Notes under the pieces: generated by a model | What the model was told of the DNA's origin: nothing | What the model saw: only the letters and a program-made list of their open reading frames with translations | The model's database searches: none | Translations under genes and position numbers: made by a program | Shown: piece by piece, positions 17,258 through 26,139 of the stretch | Numbering within the stretch: the first letter of the stretch is position 1 | Layout of the letters: the number at the start of each line of letters is the position of its first letter | Source of the DNA: Bacillus sp. NTK071 | GTDB lineage: Bacteria; Bacillota; Bacilli; Bacillales; Guptibacillaceae | Assembly: GCF_017303315.1 (NCBI RefSeq) | Contig: NZ_JAFKOI010000005.1 | Span: forward strand, 161,830-225,829 | DNA length: 64,000 nucleotides | Direction: 5' to 3'

Positions 17258-18498
17258 TTCATATCACCTCCGTTATTCTCAATCAGGTATGAAAGTAACA
17301 GTTCCTCAGCTTCTTTCATGAGCTGATCTTGATCGTCAATTGACTCAAGCGCTTTTCTCGCTCTCCTGTGTTCAAATAAAGGTGCCAGCGCTTCTTGAAA
17401 ATGATTCTCCTGATAATTGTCTGAAGTCACGAGAATATCCTTTATAAATCCATCTTGTTGTTTTAAGGTCTCTCGATCCCATGCAGGCTTTGACTTCAAA
17501 GAAAATTTATACGGCCACACAAAATGATTCTCTTCCATATCTCGGTTTAGTTGAACCGCCTGAAGAAGATCCTCTAGCTGATCTTCTTGAAGTAGTTGCG
17601 TATGTAGGTGACTAATACCAGTTAGCTCAATTTCTACTAAATGCCCTCCAGAAGCATAGGTTTCTTGATTCAAAAGCTCTTCACAAGCATGCAAGAGATC
17701 TTGCATTGTTTCATGATGTCCCAATTCTATAGCTTGCCGATGCCATGTAACATCAGAGGTTTGATGAAAAGAGGTTGAAGAAGATGCTTCACTTAAAGTT
17801 ACAAGGTAGCATCCTTTAACTCCTGTCTCCTTTCGATGCGCCCCTTGTATGTTTCCTGGATAGATAACGGGTGGCTCTTCTAAAAGCTGTGCACGTTGAT
17901 GGATATGACCAAGAGCCCAGTAATCAAAACCTTTTTCCGCTAATTCATTGAGCGAGAATGGAGCGTATGAAGAATGCTCTGTTTGCCCCTCAAGATTTCC
18001 ATGAAGCATCCCTATTTGGAAACTCCTATCTTCCACTCTATTATATTGATCGATCATCTTTTCATTTACATGACGTGAAGGATAACTAAAGCCGTGAATA
18101 TGAGCAAGCCTTTGGCCATTTCGCTCAAATTGAACCGTTTCTACTTTGCTTTTAAAGAAGTAACTACTTTCTGGCCATGTTAACTTCACCCATTCACCAT
18201 CAAGCGCGTCATGATTTCCATGTGATAAATAGCTATTAATTCCTGCGTCGTGCAATCTCTGTAATTCTGTTAAAAGCGTCATCTGTGCCTTAAGACTTCG
18301 ATAGCTAGTATCATATAAATCTCCTGCAAAAAGGACAAAATCGACTTTATGAGAAATCGCCAGATCAATAATGCGCCTTAACGAACGATAAGCACTATCT
18401 TTTACAAACTCATGCATGGAATTTGGAAGTCGGTTGGCACCGGAAAAAGGTCTGTCTAAATGAAGATCCGCGCAGTGCAGGAAGGATATTGCTGTCAT
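17254..18498 (-). CDS. yhaO: YhaO, SbcD/Mre11-like metallophosphoesterase
   Basis: 414 residues. Calcineurin-type nuclease motifs occur in order: H-C-A-D-L-H-L-D (about 7-14), F-A-G-D-L-Y-D (about 57), L-S-H-G-N-H-D (about 92) and A-L-G-H-I-H-Q (about 193). A C-terminal capping region follows. It is expected to act as a Mn-dependent DNA exonuclease with YhaN as the ATPase partner, in DNA repair or end processing. The stop overlaps the yhaN start by four bases. First gene of the yhaO-yhaN-cssR-cssS unit. Confidence 0.94.
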   Translation of the reverse strand: MTAISFLHCADLHLDRPFSGANRLPNSMHEFVKDSAYRSLRRIIDLAISHKVDFVLFAGDLYDTSYRSLKAQMTLLTELQRLHDAGINSYLSHGNHDALDGEWVKLTWPESSYFFKSKVETVQFERNGQRLAHIHGFSYPSRHVNEKMIDQYNRVEDRSFQIGMLHGNLEGQTEHSSYAPFSLNELAEKGFDYWALGHIHQRAQLLEEPPVIYPGNIQGAHRKETGVKGCYLVTLSEASSSTSFHQTSDVTWHRQAIELGHHETMQDLLHACEELLNQETYASGGHLVEIELTGISHLHTQLLQEDQLEDLLQAVQLNRDMEENHFVWPYKFSLKSKPAWDRETLKQQDGFIKDILVTSDNYQENHFQEALAPLFEHRRARKALESIDDQDQLMKEAEELLLSYLIENNGGDMK

Positions 18499-18632
18499 TA
18501 CTCATCTCTCCTTCGATTGCTCTTTTTACCTACTAGTTTACCACATTAAATCGAGCGCACGTTCGCACAATCTCACCTATATAATCTCCAAAAATGCCTT
18601 ATACTTAACCCTTAACTAGAATTTTCGCATTT

Positions 18633-18670
18633 AAAAAGTCATCCGCAACGTTATGGCGGATGACTTTTTT
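18633..18670. terminator. Bidirectional-type terminator after yhaP
   Basis: Stem AAAAGTCATCCGC / GCGGATGACTTTT with T/A runs on both sides, immediately downstream of yhaP on the minus strand. It separates the yhaQP and yhaON units. Confidence 0.85.
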
Positions 18671-18687
18671 ACAAACACAGTGACAGA

Positions 18688-19941
18688 CTACCGTTCTCTC
18701 CTGGATAATTTCAATGCTTTTCCTATATCTTTTAATGAAGATGATTTACCATACATCAACACTCCACCTCGATAAACTCTGGCACCAAGAATTCCAAATG
18801 CAATAATCGTCCCTATAAGGAGTGCAAGACTAATTGCAACTTCCCAAAATGGAATGGCAAGCATTCCAACTCGCAAAAACATAACGACTGGAGTAAAGAA
18901 CGGGATATATGATGCAATTGTTACGAAAGGAGAAGAAGGTGTACCTAGCCCAAACATTGCGATAAAGAAAGCAATAATGATCAAAAATTGAATAGGCATA
19001 ATAAGCTGTTGGACTTCTTCTGCTCGACTGACTAGTGAACCCACCATAGCGAGAATTGTAGCATAGAGCAAATAGCCAAGAATGAAGAAAACAATTGCAT
19101 AAACAACAAGCGAAACAGTTAAATTACTAAAATCGAGAAATGAAAGAAAACCAGTTTGTGATACTTCTTCATCTTGTAGCTTCATAAAGAGGTACCCACT
19201 TAAAATAATAATCGTATATTGTGTTAAACCTAGTAAAGCGATACCAAGGATTTTCCCAAACATTTGCTTTACTGGAGATACACTCGAAATCAAGATCTCC
19301 ATCACTCTAGAAGACTTCTCTGTTGCAACTTCCACTGCTACCATATTGCCATAGAAAATCACTGAGAAATAAATAACAAACAAAAGCACATAGACAAACA
19401 CTCTCGCTTGATTCAATTCTTCTTCAGTTTTTGCGCCTTTTTCTAGCGCTACTTTCTCAAATTGAACTGGCTGATCAATTTCAAGAAGCTGCTCTTGTGT
19501 TACCCCAGCCCTCTCTGCCGCAATGGTGCTCTTGACTTGTTGGAGTGCTGACTCAAGCAATTGAGGTGTGATTTGTTCTGCAACAGTTTCTGCTTTATAG
19601 ACAGCCGTTGGTTCGCCAGCTCCGTTTTCACCTAAAATCAAATAGCTATCAAGTTCCCCTTCTTCAATTGCCTGCTGCGCCTCTTTTTCCGTTCCATCAA
19701 ATGGTTTCAGAACGAGATTAGACTCCATTTTATTTAATTGCGTCTGAAGCAAAGGGAAATAGTTACTTGTTGTGACTACTCCGACTTGATCTTCTTCACT
19801 AGTATCAAATCGATCAATAATAGTGGATATATTGGTTATAAGAAAGATCATTAGAAGCGTTATTACCGTTGTTACGATAAAGGCTTTTGACTTTAAACGA
19901 TTTAAGTAGGTTCGGGAAAGAACAATTAGAAACTTATTCAT
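18688..19941 (-). CDS. yhaP: ABC-2 type permease YhaP (NatB-like)
   Basis: 417 residues. One N-terminal membrane segment (about 20-40), a large extracytoplasmic domain (about 45-180), then about five to six membrane segments in the C-terminal half, the standard NatB/ABC-2 exporter layout. V-A-T-E-K-S-S-R-V-M-E-I-L-I-S-S-V is the conserved cytoplasmic coupling helix of this family. Partner of the ATPase YhaQ, with which its start overlaps by 8 bases. Likely exports Na+ or a small toxic compound. The substrate is not shown by sequence. Confidence 0.92.
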   Translation of the reverse strand: MNKFLIVLSRTYLNRLKSKAFIVTTVITLLMIFLITNISTIIDRFDTSEEDQVGVVTTSNYFPLLQTQLNKMESNLVLKPFDGTEKEAQQAIEEGELDSYLILGENGAGEPTAVYKAETVAEQITPQLLESALQQVKSTIAAERAGVTQEQLLEIDQPVQFEKVALEKGAKTEEELNQARVFVYVLLFVIYFSVIFYGNMVAVEVATEKSSRVMEILISSVSPVKQMFGKILGIALLGLTQYTIIILSGYLFMKLQDEEVSQTGFLSFLDFSNLTVSLVVYAIVFFILGYLLYATILAMVGSLVSRAEEVQQLIMPIQFLIIIAFFIAMFGLGTPSSPFVTIASYIPFFTPVVMFLRVGMLAIPFWEVAISLALLIGTIIAFGILGARVYRGGVLMYGKSSSLKDIGKALKLSRRER

Positions 19942-20830
19942 ATGCCGCCCCCACTTTCTCTATGAATATATCATTCAAAGATGGCTCTTCTAATTCAAAT
20001 CTTCGAACAAATCCTCTTTCTGTTAATTTATGAAGTACAACTTGAGAAACCTGCTCTTCCTCTATTTGGACAACGCTATGGTTCAATCCCTGTTTAATTA
20101 GGTGGACTCCCTCAAGATTTTCAAGAAAAGCGAGATCAAAATCTACATCAATGAGAATGTTCTTTTTACCATAGGAGCGCTTAATCTCCTTTAAGTTACC
20201 TGATACAACGGGTTTCCCTTTATGAAGAATACACAAATGTTCACATAATTCTTCCACGTGCTCCATTCGATGACTGGAAAAAAGAATTGTTGTACCTAAC
20301 TTCTTAAGATCTAGAACAGCGTCTTTTAGAACTTCAACATTAACTGGATCAAGGCCACTAAACGGCTCATCAAGAATGAGTAATTCTGGCTTATGTATGA
20401 CCGCTGCAATAAACTGGATTTTTTGCTGATTACCTTTCGATAGTTCTTCCACTTTCTTATCAATGTACTCCGGTACATTAAATCGCTCAAGCCATAAAAC
20501 GACTTCCTTCTCTACCTCAGATTTCTTCATCCCCCTTAATTTACCAAGGTAGATTAATTGTTCTTTCACTTTCATTTTGGGGTAAAGTCCCCGCTCCTCA
20601 GGTAAATAACCAATCAAATGACTAGAATCATAAGATATAGCATCTTCCTTCCATGAAATGGTGCCTTCCGTCTGATCAATGAGACGTAAGAGCATTCGAA
20701 ATGTTGTTGTTTTACCAGCACCATTCCCTCCAAGTAGTCCAAAGATCTCATTCTCCGGTATTGATAAATTCAAACCATCAACTGCTGTGAAAGCTCCAAA
20801 ACGCTTTGTTACATTTTGAAATTGAAGCAT
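19934..20830 (-). CDS. yhaQ: ABC transporter ATP-binding protein YhaQ (NatA-like)
   Basis: 298 residues. Walker A G-G-N-G-A-G-K-T-T (about 35-43), signature E-L-S-K-G-N-Q-Q-K, Walker B L-L-I-L-D-E-P-F-S-G-L-D and H loop F-S-S-H-R-M. The C-terminal accessory domain is typical of ABC-2 exporters. Forms the ATPase of YhaPQ. AGGGGGGAA precedes the ATG. Divergent from yhzD across a 150-base gap. Confidence 0.94.
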   Translation of the reverse strand: MLQFQNVTKRFGAFTAVDGLNLSIPENEIFGLLGGNGAGKTTTFRMLLRLIDQTEGTISWKEDAISYDSSHLIGYLPEERGLYPKMKVKEQLIYLGKLRGMKKSEVEKEVVLWLERFNVPEYIDKKVEELSKGNQQKIQFIAAVIHKPELLILDEPFSGLDPVNVEVLKDAVLDLKKLGTTILFSSHRMEHVEELCEHLCILHKGKPVVSGNLKEIKRSYGKKNILIDVDFDLAFLENLEGVHLIKQGLNHSVVQIEEEQVSQVVLHKLTERGFVRRFELEEPSLNDIFIEKVGAAYE

Positions 20831-20928
20831 AATTCCCCCCTAATATAATGACCTAGCTACACTAACATTACTTTCCACCATTAGTATAACGTTTGATTAA
20901 ACCAAAAGATTCATTTTTTCAGAAAAAA

Positions 20929-20957
20929 GTGACAACGAAAAGCACAATCGGTAAAAT
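20929..20957 (+). promoter_or_regulatory. Probable sigma-A promoter of yhzD
   Basis: GTGACA (20929-20934), 17-base spacer, TAAAAT (20952-20957), 25 bases before the yhzD start. Confidence 0.45.
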
Positions 20958-20981
20958 GGATATTAGCAGGAGGGGATTAAA

Positions 20982-21167
20982 ATGGAAAAATACATTATCA
21001 CCGCATTCGAAAAAAACGGAACCAACGTCTTAGACGAAAGCTTCGAAGCTCAGGACGAAAAAGAAGCAAAAAAAGTCGGCGAAGAACTACTCAAACAAAA
21101 AGGACTAGAAAAAAACTCCGCCCGCGTCGTCTCATCACAAGGAAAACTAATTTTGTTTAAAAGATGA
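20982..21167 (+). CDS. yhzD: YhzD-family small protein
   Basis: 61 residues with AGGAGGGG 7 bases before the ATG. The pattern Y-I-I-T-A-F-E-K-N-G, L-D-E-S-F-E-A and C-terminal G-K-L-I-L-F fits the small YhzD family of Bacillus, found beside yhaPQ. Probably a small alpha/beta cytosolic protein. Function unknown. The stop codon TGA overlaps the first base pair of a 118-bp hairpin repeat unit, and no conventional terminator lies between. Confidence 0.8.
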   Translation: MEKYIITAFEKNGTNVLDESFEAQDEKEAKKVGEELLKQKGLEKNSARVVSSQGKLILFKR

Positions 21168-21283
21168 AAAGCGGAAGTGGGCGTTTAGACACGACAGGCA
21201 CTGGAGCCCTATAAATTGAACACGTTCTTTGTGTTCGAGTTATAGGGTGAAGTGACCGAGTGTCTGCCCACTGCAGCTAGACA
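21166..21283. repeat. Covarying hairpin repeat, copy A (118 bp)
   Basis: Starts GAAAAGCGG and ends CTGCAGCTAGACAC. It folds as nested arms: AGTGGGC (21176-21182) with GCCCACT (21266-21272), AGACAC with GTGTCT, CACT with AGTG, CCCTATAA with TTATAGGG, and an apical GAACAC with GTGTTC. Copies B and C at 54932-55169 have the same plan with different but still paired arms. It sits directly on the yhzD stop codon. Confidence 0.9.
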
Positions 21284-21322
21284 CGAAAAGCGGAAGTGGC
21301 CGTTTAGCCTCGAAAAGCGCTT
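21284..21322. repeat. Truncated left end of the same hairpin repeat
   Basis: GAAAAGCGGAAGTGGCCG followed by TTTAG repeats the first about 30 bases of the unit, 118 bases after copy A begins, and then diverges. The right-hand arms are missing. Confidence 0.75.
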
Positions 21323-21332
21323 CAATCCAACC

Positions 21333-21372
21333 AAAAAACCGCCCGTCCATATCATATGGACGGGCGGTTTTC
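21333..21372. terminator. Bidirectional terminator after the aldehyde dehydrogenase gene
   Basis: A very stable stem AAAACCGCCCGTCCAT / ATGGACGGGCGGTTTT with a 4-base loop, downstream of the minus-strand dehydrogenase gene. Confidence 0.9.
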
Positions 21373-21378
21373 TTCTTC

Positions 21379-22860
21379 TTACTTCAAGTTAATCCAAACA
21401 CTCTTTACTTCTGTGTAATTGTTAAGTGCGTAAGAGCCCATTTCTCTTCCAATTCCAGACTGCTTGTAGCCTCCGAATGGAGAAGCTGCATCAAATGCAT
21501 TGTAACAGTTCACCCAAACAGTTCCGGCTTTAATCTTATTTGCCACATAGTGAGCAGATTTTAAGTTTTCAGTCCACAGTCCTGCTGCTAGGCCGTAGTT
21601 CGAGTCATTTGCACGTTCAATGACTTCATCAAGATCTTCGAACGGCATAGCTGCTACAACTGGACCGAAAATTTCTTCTTTCGCAATTGTCATTTTGTCG
21701 TCAACATCAGAGAAAATAGTCGGCTGCACATAATAGCCCTTTTCGTATGGAACTTGTCCACCAGTCAGCAATTCAGCGCCTTCATCCTGACCCTTTGAAA
21801 TGTAATTCATTACGCGCTGATGCTGTTCTTCCGATACAAGTGGTCCCATTTCTGTATCTGGATCAAGACCTGCCCCTTGTTTAATCTTTTGACTATGGCT
21901 CACCAGGTCTGCCATTACGTTGTCATAGGCTTTCTTTTGAATATACAATCTTGAGCCTGCACAGCATACCTGTCCTTGGTTAAACATAATGCCGCTCAGG
22001 GCACCCGGAATTGCTTTTGTCATATCAGCATCTGGTAATATGATATTCGGTGATTTCCCACCAAGCTCTAGCGTTACACGCTTCAAGTCGTTTGATGCTT
22101 GATTCATAATATATTTACCAACTGGGGTTGATCCAGTGAAGGCAATTTTGTCCACATTTGGATGTTTAACAAGCGCATCGCCTGCAGTTTCTCCGTAACC
22201 AGGTACAACGTTCACAACACCTTCAGGGAAGCCTGCTTCTTCCATTAGCTGAGCCAGGTAAAGAGCAGATAACGGAGTTTGTTCAGCTGGTTTTAAAACA
22301 ACTGTACAACCAGTCGCAAGTGCTGCACCAAGTTTCCATGCAGCCATTAGTAATGGGAAGTTCCACGGAATGATTTGACCAACAACACCTAGTGCCTCAT
22401 GACGAGTATAGTTAAAAAACGGACCGTTTACAGGGATCGTTTGTCCCATGATTTTCGTAGACCATCCTGCGTAATATCGGAAATGCTCAATAGCAAGAGG
22501 TACATCAGCATTTCGCGTTTCGCGAATTGGTTTACCGTTATCAAGTGTGTCAATCATAGCTAGCTCTTCTTTGTTCTCTTCCATTAAATCAGCTAGTTTA
22601 TAAATTAATCGGCTTCTTGCTGAAGCAGACATTCGAGACCACGGACCACTATCAAATGCTTTTCTTGCAGCCATAACCGCTTCATCAATATCGTCTTTCA
22701 TGGCTTCACTAACAGTAGCTAATACTTCTCCAGTTGAGGGGTTTAGTGTATCAAATGTTCTTCCTGATACTGAATCTTTCCATTGACCGTTAATGTAGAG
22801 TTGTTTCGTTCCTTTCAGAAATTCTGCTACCTTTGGACTCAAATCGAGAATTTTTTGCAT
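21379..22860 (-). CDS. dhaS: NAD(P)-dependent aldehyde dehydrogenase (DhaS-like)
   Basis: 493 residues from ATG 22860 (GGAGGG 7 bases upstream; an upstream in-frame start at 22893 contains no ribosome binding site). Full ALDH superfamily layout: I-P-W-N-F-P-L oxyanion region, F-T-G-S-T-P-V-G nucleotide loop, general base in L-E-L-G-G-K-S-P, catalytic Cys in G-Q-V-C-C-A-G-S, and K-E-E-I-F-G-P-V. Closest to the DhaS/ALDH1-like group, which oxidises aliphatic or aromatic aldehydes to acids. Exact substrate not determinable. Monocistronic. Confidence 0.92.
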   Translation of the reverse strand: MQKILDLSPKVAEFLKGTKQLYINGQWKDSVSGRTFDTLNPSTGEVLATVSEAMKDDIDEAVMAARKAFDSGPWSRMSASARSRLIYKLADLMEENKEELAMIDTLDNGKPIRETRNADVPLAIEHFRYYAGWSTKIMGQTIPVNGPFFNYTRHEALGVVGQIIPWNFPLLMAAWKLGAALATGCTVVLKPAEQTPLSALYLAQLMEEAGFPEGVVNVVPGYGETAGDALVKHPNVDKIAFTGSTPVGKYIMNQASNDLKRVTLELGGKSPNIILPDADMTKAIPGALSGIMFNQGQVCCAGSRLYIQKKAYDNVMADLVSHSQKIKQGAGLDPDTEMGPLVSEEQHQRVMNYISKGQDEGAELLTGGQVPYEKGYYVQPTIFSDVDDKMTIAKEEIFGPVVAAMPFEDLDEVIERANDSNYGLAAGLWTENLKSAHYVANKIKAGTVWVNCYNAFDAASPFGGYKQSGIGREMGSYALNNYTEVKSVWINLK

Positions 22861-23044
22861 ACTAACTATCCCTCCAGATAATAAAATTATCAAACGTTAT
22901 ACATATTAGATATTTTTCCATGAAAGCCTTTTCATTTTGTAAAAATGCATCGAAAGTCACACAAAAAACACCTTAATCCCCCTCTATTTGACAGGGTTCG
23001 ACTAAGGCGCATAACGTTTGAAGCTATTCTAATTGAACGGTAAA

Positions 23045-23896
23045 CTATCTTTTTAGCTGTACACGCATTTGTCTCCTGAATACTTCTTTGACCATATACG
23101 ATACACCCTGTTGGTCATTTGACCGCGTTACCCAATCGGCTAATCTTTTTAATTCATACGTTGCATTTCCCATTGCAACACCAAGCCCTGCTTGACGAAT
23201 CATTTCTGCATCGCAATCCGCATCGCCTATCACTACCATTTGATCCACTGATATTCCTAATTTATCACCAAGAAGACGCAATCCTTTTGCTTTTGATACC
23301 CCTTTAGGAACGATACCGAAGTTACACTTTGTCGAACGAACAACAGAGATGGAAGGAATTCGTTCTTCAAGAAGATGACGAGCTTCTTCTCTTTCCTGTT
23401 CATGGAAAAAATGAGCATCAATCTTTGGTGGAGAGAGTTCTTTCATCTCTAAATATTCACTAAGGGTTTCTACAAAGTTGACCGGATAGAAAAGTGGATC
23501 ACCTATCCCTAATGTCATTTTGGCAGATAAATAATGGTTATGCTTTACTCGATTGCCCACTGCTAATCGTTCATGAATAATACGAATATGACAATCGAAC
23601 TTCTCAAGAATTTGAACGATTTCTCGAACATCCTTTTTTGATATCCTCTCTTCATAAACAGGCTCTTTTACCTGTTCTGCAATGAAAGCTCCACTATGAG
23701 TAATGAGAATAGCATCATCAAGCTTTACTGCCTTCGCAATCTTTTTAGCAGATGCAAAATTACGACTCGTCGTAAGGGTTACATACACACCTTTTTCTTG
23801 AACATAACTAATGGCATCTTTCGTTTCTTTATCAATCTTATGATTAGACCTAAGCAGGGTTCCATCGATGTCTAAAGCAAGAAGTTTGTATACCAT
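23045..23896 (-). CDS. yhaX: Cof-type HAD phosphatase (YhaX-like)
   Basis: 283 residues. HAD motif I L-A-L-D-I-D-G-T-L-L (nucleophile Asp9), motif II L-T-T-S-R-N, a C2 cap domain in the middle, and motifs III/IV K-G-V-S-K-A-K-G and V-I-G-D-A-D-C-D-A-E-M. Cof-type enzymes dephosphorylate sugar phosphates, FMN or PLP with broad specificity. Ribosome binding site AGGAGGG. In B. subtilis the family member near yhe/yha is YhaX. The assignment rests on similarity and locality. Confidence 0.85.
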   Translation of the reverse strand: MVYKLLALDIDGTLLRSNHKIDKETKDAISYVQEKGVYVTLTTSRNFASAKKIAKAVKLDDAILITHSGAFIAEQVKEPVYEERISKKDVREIVQILEKFDCHIRIIHERLAVGNRVKHNHYLSAKMTLGIGDPLFYPVNFVETLSEYLEMKELSPPKIDAHFFHEQEREEARHLLEERIPSISVVRSTKCNFGIVPKGVSKAKGLRLLGDKLGISVDQMVVIGDADCDAEMIRQAGLGVAMGNATYELKRLADWVTRSNDQQGVSYMVKEVFRRQMRVQLKR

Positions 23897-24092
23897 TCGG
23901 ATCCCTCCTGAACAAAAGTAGTCCTCTTATCACTTAACTCTATGAAGGTTGAATCTTGTCTTATCACTTAAATTTGAACCAAATGACTTATTGTTATAAA
24001 TAGGAGTTTAGAATGATTGGACCGTGGGAAGTTTTAATATGAAACTACTATTATTACAAATGTATTACAATAGAAGAGAGGGGCTAGTAGGT

Positions 24093-24314
24093 ATGACACA
24101 AGGAAAAGAGCGAATCCGATTTGACTGTGTTGGTACGTTAGAAGAACCGCATGTTTACAAATGTTCAGAGTGTGATCATGAATTTCGTGGAATGATTGGT
24201 GGAAATGAGAACAGGGATTATGAACTGGATTGCCCTCAATGTGAAGTAACAGAGAGGATTACAACTCATCCACAGCAGTTTGAAGTGGTTGGAGTAATCG
24301 AAAACGCTGTCTAG
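24093..24314 (+). CDS. Small zinc-ribbon protein, unknown function
   Basis: 73 residues from ATG 24093 (AGAGGGG upstream). An in-frame start at 24024 is possible but adds an unlikely hydrophobic leader. Two C-x-x-C pairs (C-S-E-C about residues 22-25 and C-P-Q-C about 48-51) separated by about 22 residues form a probable zinc ribbon. The remainder is acidic. No family name recognised. Confidence 0.65.
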   Translation: MTQGKERIRFDCVGTLEEPHVYKCSECDHEFRGMIGGNENRDYELDCPQCEVTERITTHPQQFEVVGVIENAV

Positions 24315-24360
24315 GACTTATCCTAAATAAGAAACTCTTCACTTACAACTTAGCCAATTA

Positions 24361-24397
24361 AAAAAGAACGCCCGCCATTAGTATGGCGGGCGTTCTT
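24361..24397. terminator. Bidirectional terminator after yheA
   Basis: Stem AAGAACGCCCGCCAT / ATGGCGGGCGTTCTT with TAGT loop and A/T runs on both sides, between the zinc-ribbon gene and convergent yheA. Confidence 0.9.
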
Positions 24398-24415
24398 CTA
24401 TCGTCTTAAAACGAC

Positions 24416-24784
24416 TTATTGCTCTGCATCTTCTTCAGGGCTACCGTACAGATCTTCAAGCGGTCTAGTTACGATTTTGTTAATGTCCTGAATAACTTGG
24501 CTCATGCGCTGCTCTTGTTGCATTAGTTGAGAAATCACTTCGTGCTGCTGCACAAGTTCAACTTGCTGTTGAGCTTTTTGTGCTTCTTCTTCAGTGATTT
24601 GCTCACCAGTCATTTGCTTCTGTTGAAGCTCCATCTGCATGTTGCGGAAGTTATCAAAAAGTTTCTTTGATACTTCATCCTGGTTTACTTGATCGTATAA
24701 TTCTTTAAGCTTCGTATAGTCCTCATGCTCACGCATTGCGCTTTCTAGCTCATATGCTACGTCGTATAGATTTTTCTCTGCCAT
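24416..24784 (-). CDS. yheA: YlbF/YmcA-family protein YheA
   Basis: 122 residues, entirely helical, glutamine- and glutamate-rich. The N-terminal N-L-Y-D-V-A-Y-E-L-E-S-A-M-R and central F-R-N-M-Q-M-E-L-Q-Q-K-Q match the YheA member of the YlbF/YmcA (Ric) family. Relatives YlbF, YmcA and YaaT form the Y complex that influences RNase Y and phosphorelay. YheA itself has no assigned role. AAGGAGG precedes the ATG. Confidence 0.9.
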   Translation of the reverse strand: MAEKNLYDVAYELESAMREHEDYTKLKELYDQVNQDEVSKKLFDNFRNMQMELQQKQMTGEQITEEEAQKAQQQVELVQQHEVISQLMQQEQRMSQVIQDINKIVTRPLEDLYGSPEEDAEQ

Positions 24785-24865
24785 TGTATATACCTCCTTA
24801 GATTGAGGATTATTTCGCTCTCATAACCCTTTACTTACCCACTATAACAAAGACTGAGATGAAAT

Positions 24866-26008
24866 TCATCCGATAAGGGTAATAACAACTCCCTGAATCA
24901 ATCCGATCAGTCCTCCAAGCACTGCTCCAAGGTACGTAATCATTTTAAATTCTCTTCTTGAAATGGAAAGAACCATTTCTTCTATTCGCCCTACTGAAAA
25001 GGTTTCTACTTGTCCTTTTACAATATCTGCGAGATGCATTTGCTCCATTAGTGGCTGAAGATTATTACTTAAATAATTTCCAGCAGCATCCACAATTCTA
25101 GGAACAATATCTTCAACGATACGATCTTTATACGGTGCTACAGCATCCGTTAATGAAAGCTGCATGAAATGATCAATAGGAAGCTCATTTACAATAAGTG
25201 AAGTGATTTCCTCAATCATTTCTTTTGAATCGAATTTACCTTCAAACGATTCCAGCTTCGTTACCTTCAGTTCGTTCCATTCCTTCTCAAGCATCGTCAC
25301 GATTACATTCTGTATATCCTTCTGCTTCAAAAGCCGAAGCAGTTCTGGCTGTACTTTATCCACGAGTCGCGTGTTTGTAAAAAACATATTAATCATGCTT
25401 CCTAATGTCCCACGATCAGCTAGATAGCGATCAATCATAATAGACAACTTATCCTTACCTTCTGTCGAGGCAATATAATCACTAACTTTTGTAAGAATTA
25501 AGTCAGCAAAAGGTTCAATAGCTCCATCTACTTTCGTTTGCAATCGTTCAGGAAGAATGTCAACAACTTCCTTTTGTTTCAATTGCGCCATCTTCAATTC
25601 AAGCTTGCCACTAATATAAGTGGAAGCTCTCATTTTTACTTCATTTGTAGGATTCTGCATATGAAGACCTTTTTTTAAAAGTGCTTCTATCGATTCATCT
25701 GTCTCAAGGAAACGAAGCACTTCTTTTTGCGCATATTCAATCATCGTTCGCTTGAATACTGGATCATGCATTTTCTGCTGTATGCCTTCAGCGGTAAGAA
25801 GATGTTCGACAACCATTCTTCCAAGCTGAACAGCAAGCTCATCTCTTCTCTTAGGAATAAGTCCAGGTGTAAACGGAACTTTCCACTTGCCAATGTAACG
25901 TGCTTCATAGGGTCTGAATAACATTTTAATCGCTAATGAATTCGTAAGTCCTCCTATAATAGCGCCAATCGCTATCATAAATAGGACAGTTATGATAATG
26001 GACGACAT
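24866..26008 (-). CDS. yheB: DUF445 membrane protein YheB
   Basis: 380 residues. An N-terminal membrane segment (about 5-25) is followed by the DUF445 signature G-G-L-T-N-S-L-A-I-K-M-L-F-R-P and T-P-G-L-I-P-K-R-R. A long helical soluble region follows, with a C-terminal hydrophobic segment (L-G-A-V-L-G-G-L-I-G-L-I-Q-G). YheB-type proteins occur in spore formers beside yheC/yheD. Function unknown. The divergent gap to the ATP-grasp array is 131 bases. Confidence 0.9.
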   Translation of the reverse strand: MSSIIITVLFMIAIGAIIGGLTNSLAIKMLFRPYEARYIGKWKVPFTPGLIPKRRDELAVQLGRMVVEHLLTAEGIQQKMHDPVFKRTMIEYAQKEVLRFLETDESIEALLKKGLHMQNPTNEVKMRASTYISGKLELKMAQLKQKEVVDILPERLQTKVDGAIEPFADLILTKVSDYIASTEGKDKLSIMIDRYLADRGTLGSMINMFFTNTRLVDKVQPELLRLLKQKDIQNVIVTMLEKEWNELKVTKLESFEGKFDSKEMIEEITSLIVNELPIDHFMQLSLTDAVAPYKDRIVEDIVPRIVDAAGNYLSNNLQPLMEQMHLADIVKGQVETFSVGRIEEMVLSISRREFKMITYLGAVLGGLIGLIQGVVITLIG

Positions 26009-26139
26009 CGTACCTCAACCTTTCTATCTATCACATTCACATACTAAACTCCATCTTCATAGTATACGATATCCGCTATTGCCTATCCAGTTAAAGGAAG
26101 GTATTAAAAAACAGAAAAACAGTTGAACGAGGGTCTCTG

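Noticed and set aside
22980..23040. Imperfect inverted repeat with GGTTCGA resembling a tRNA T-loop
   Set aside because: No acceptor, D or anticodon arms can be formed around it.
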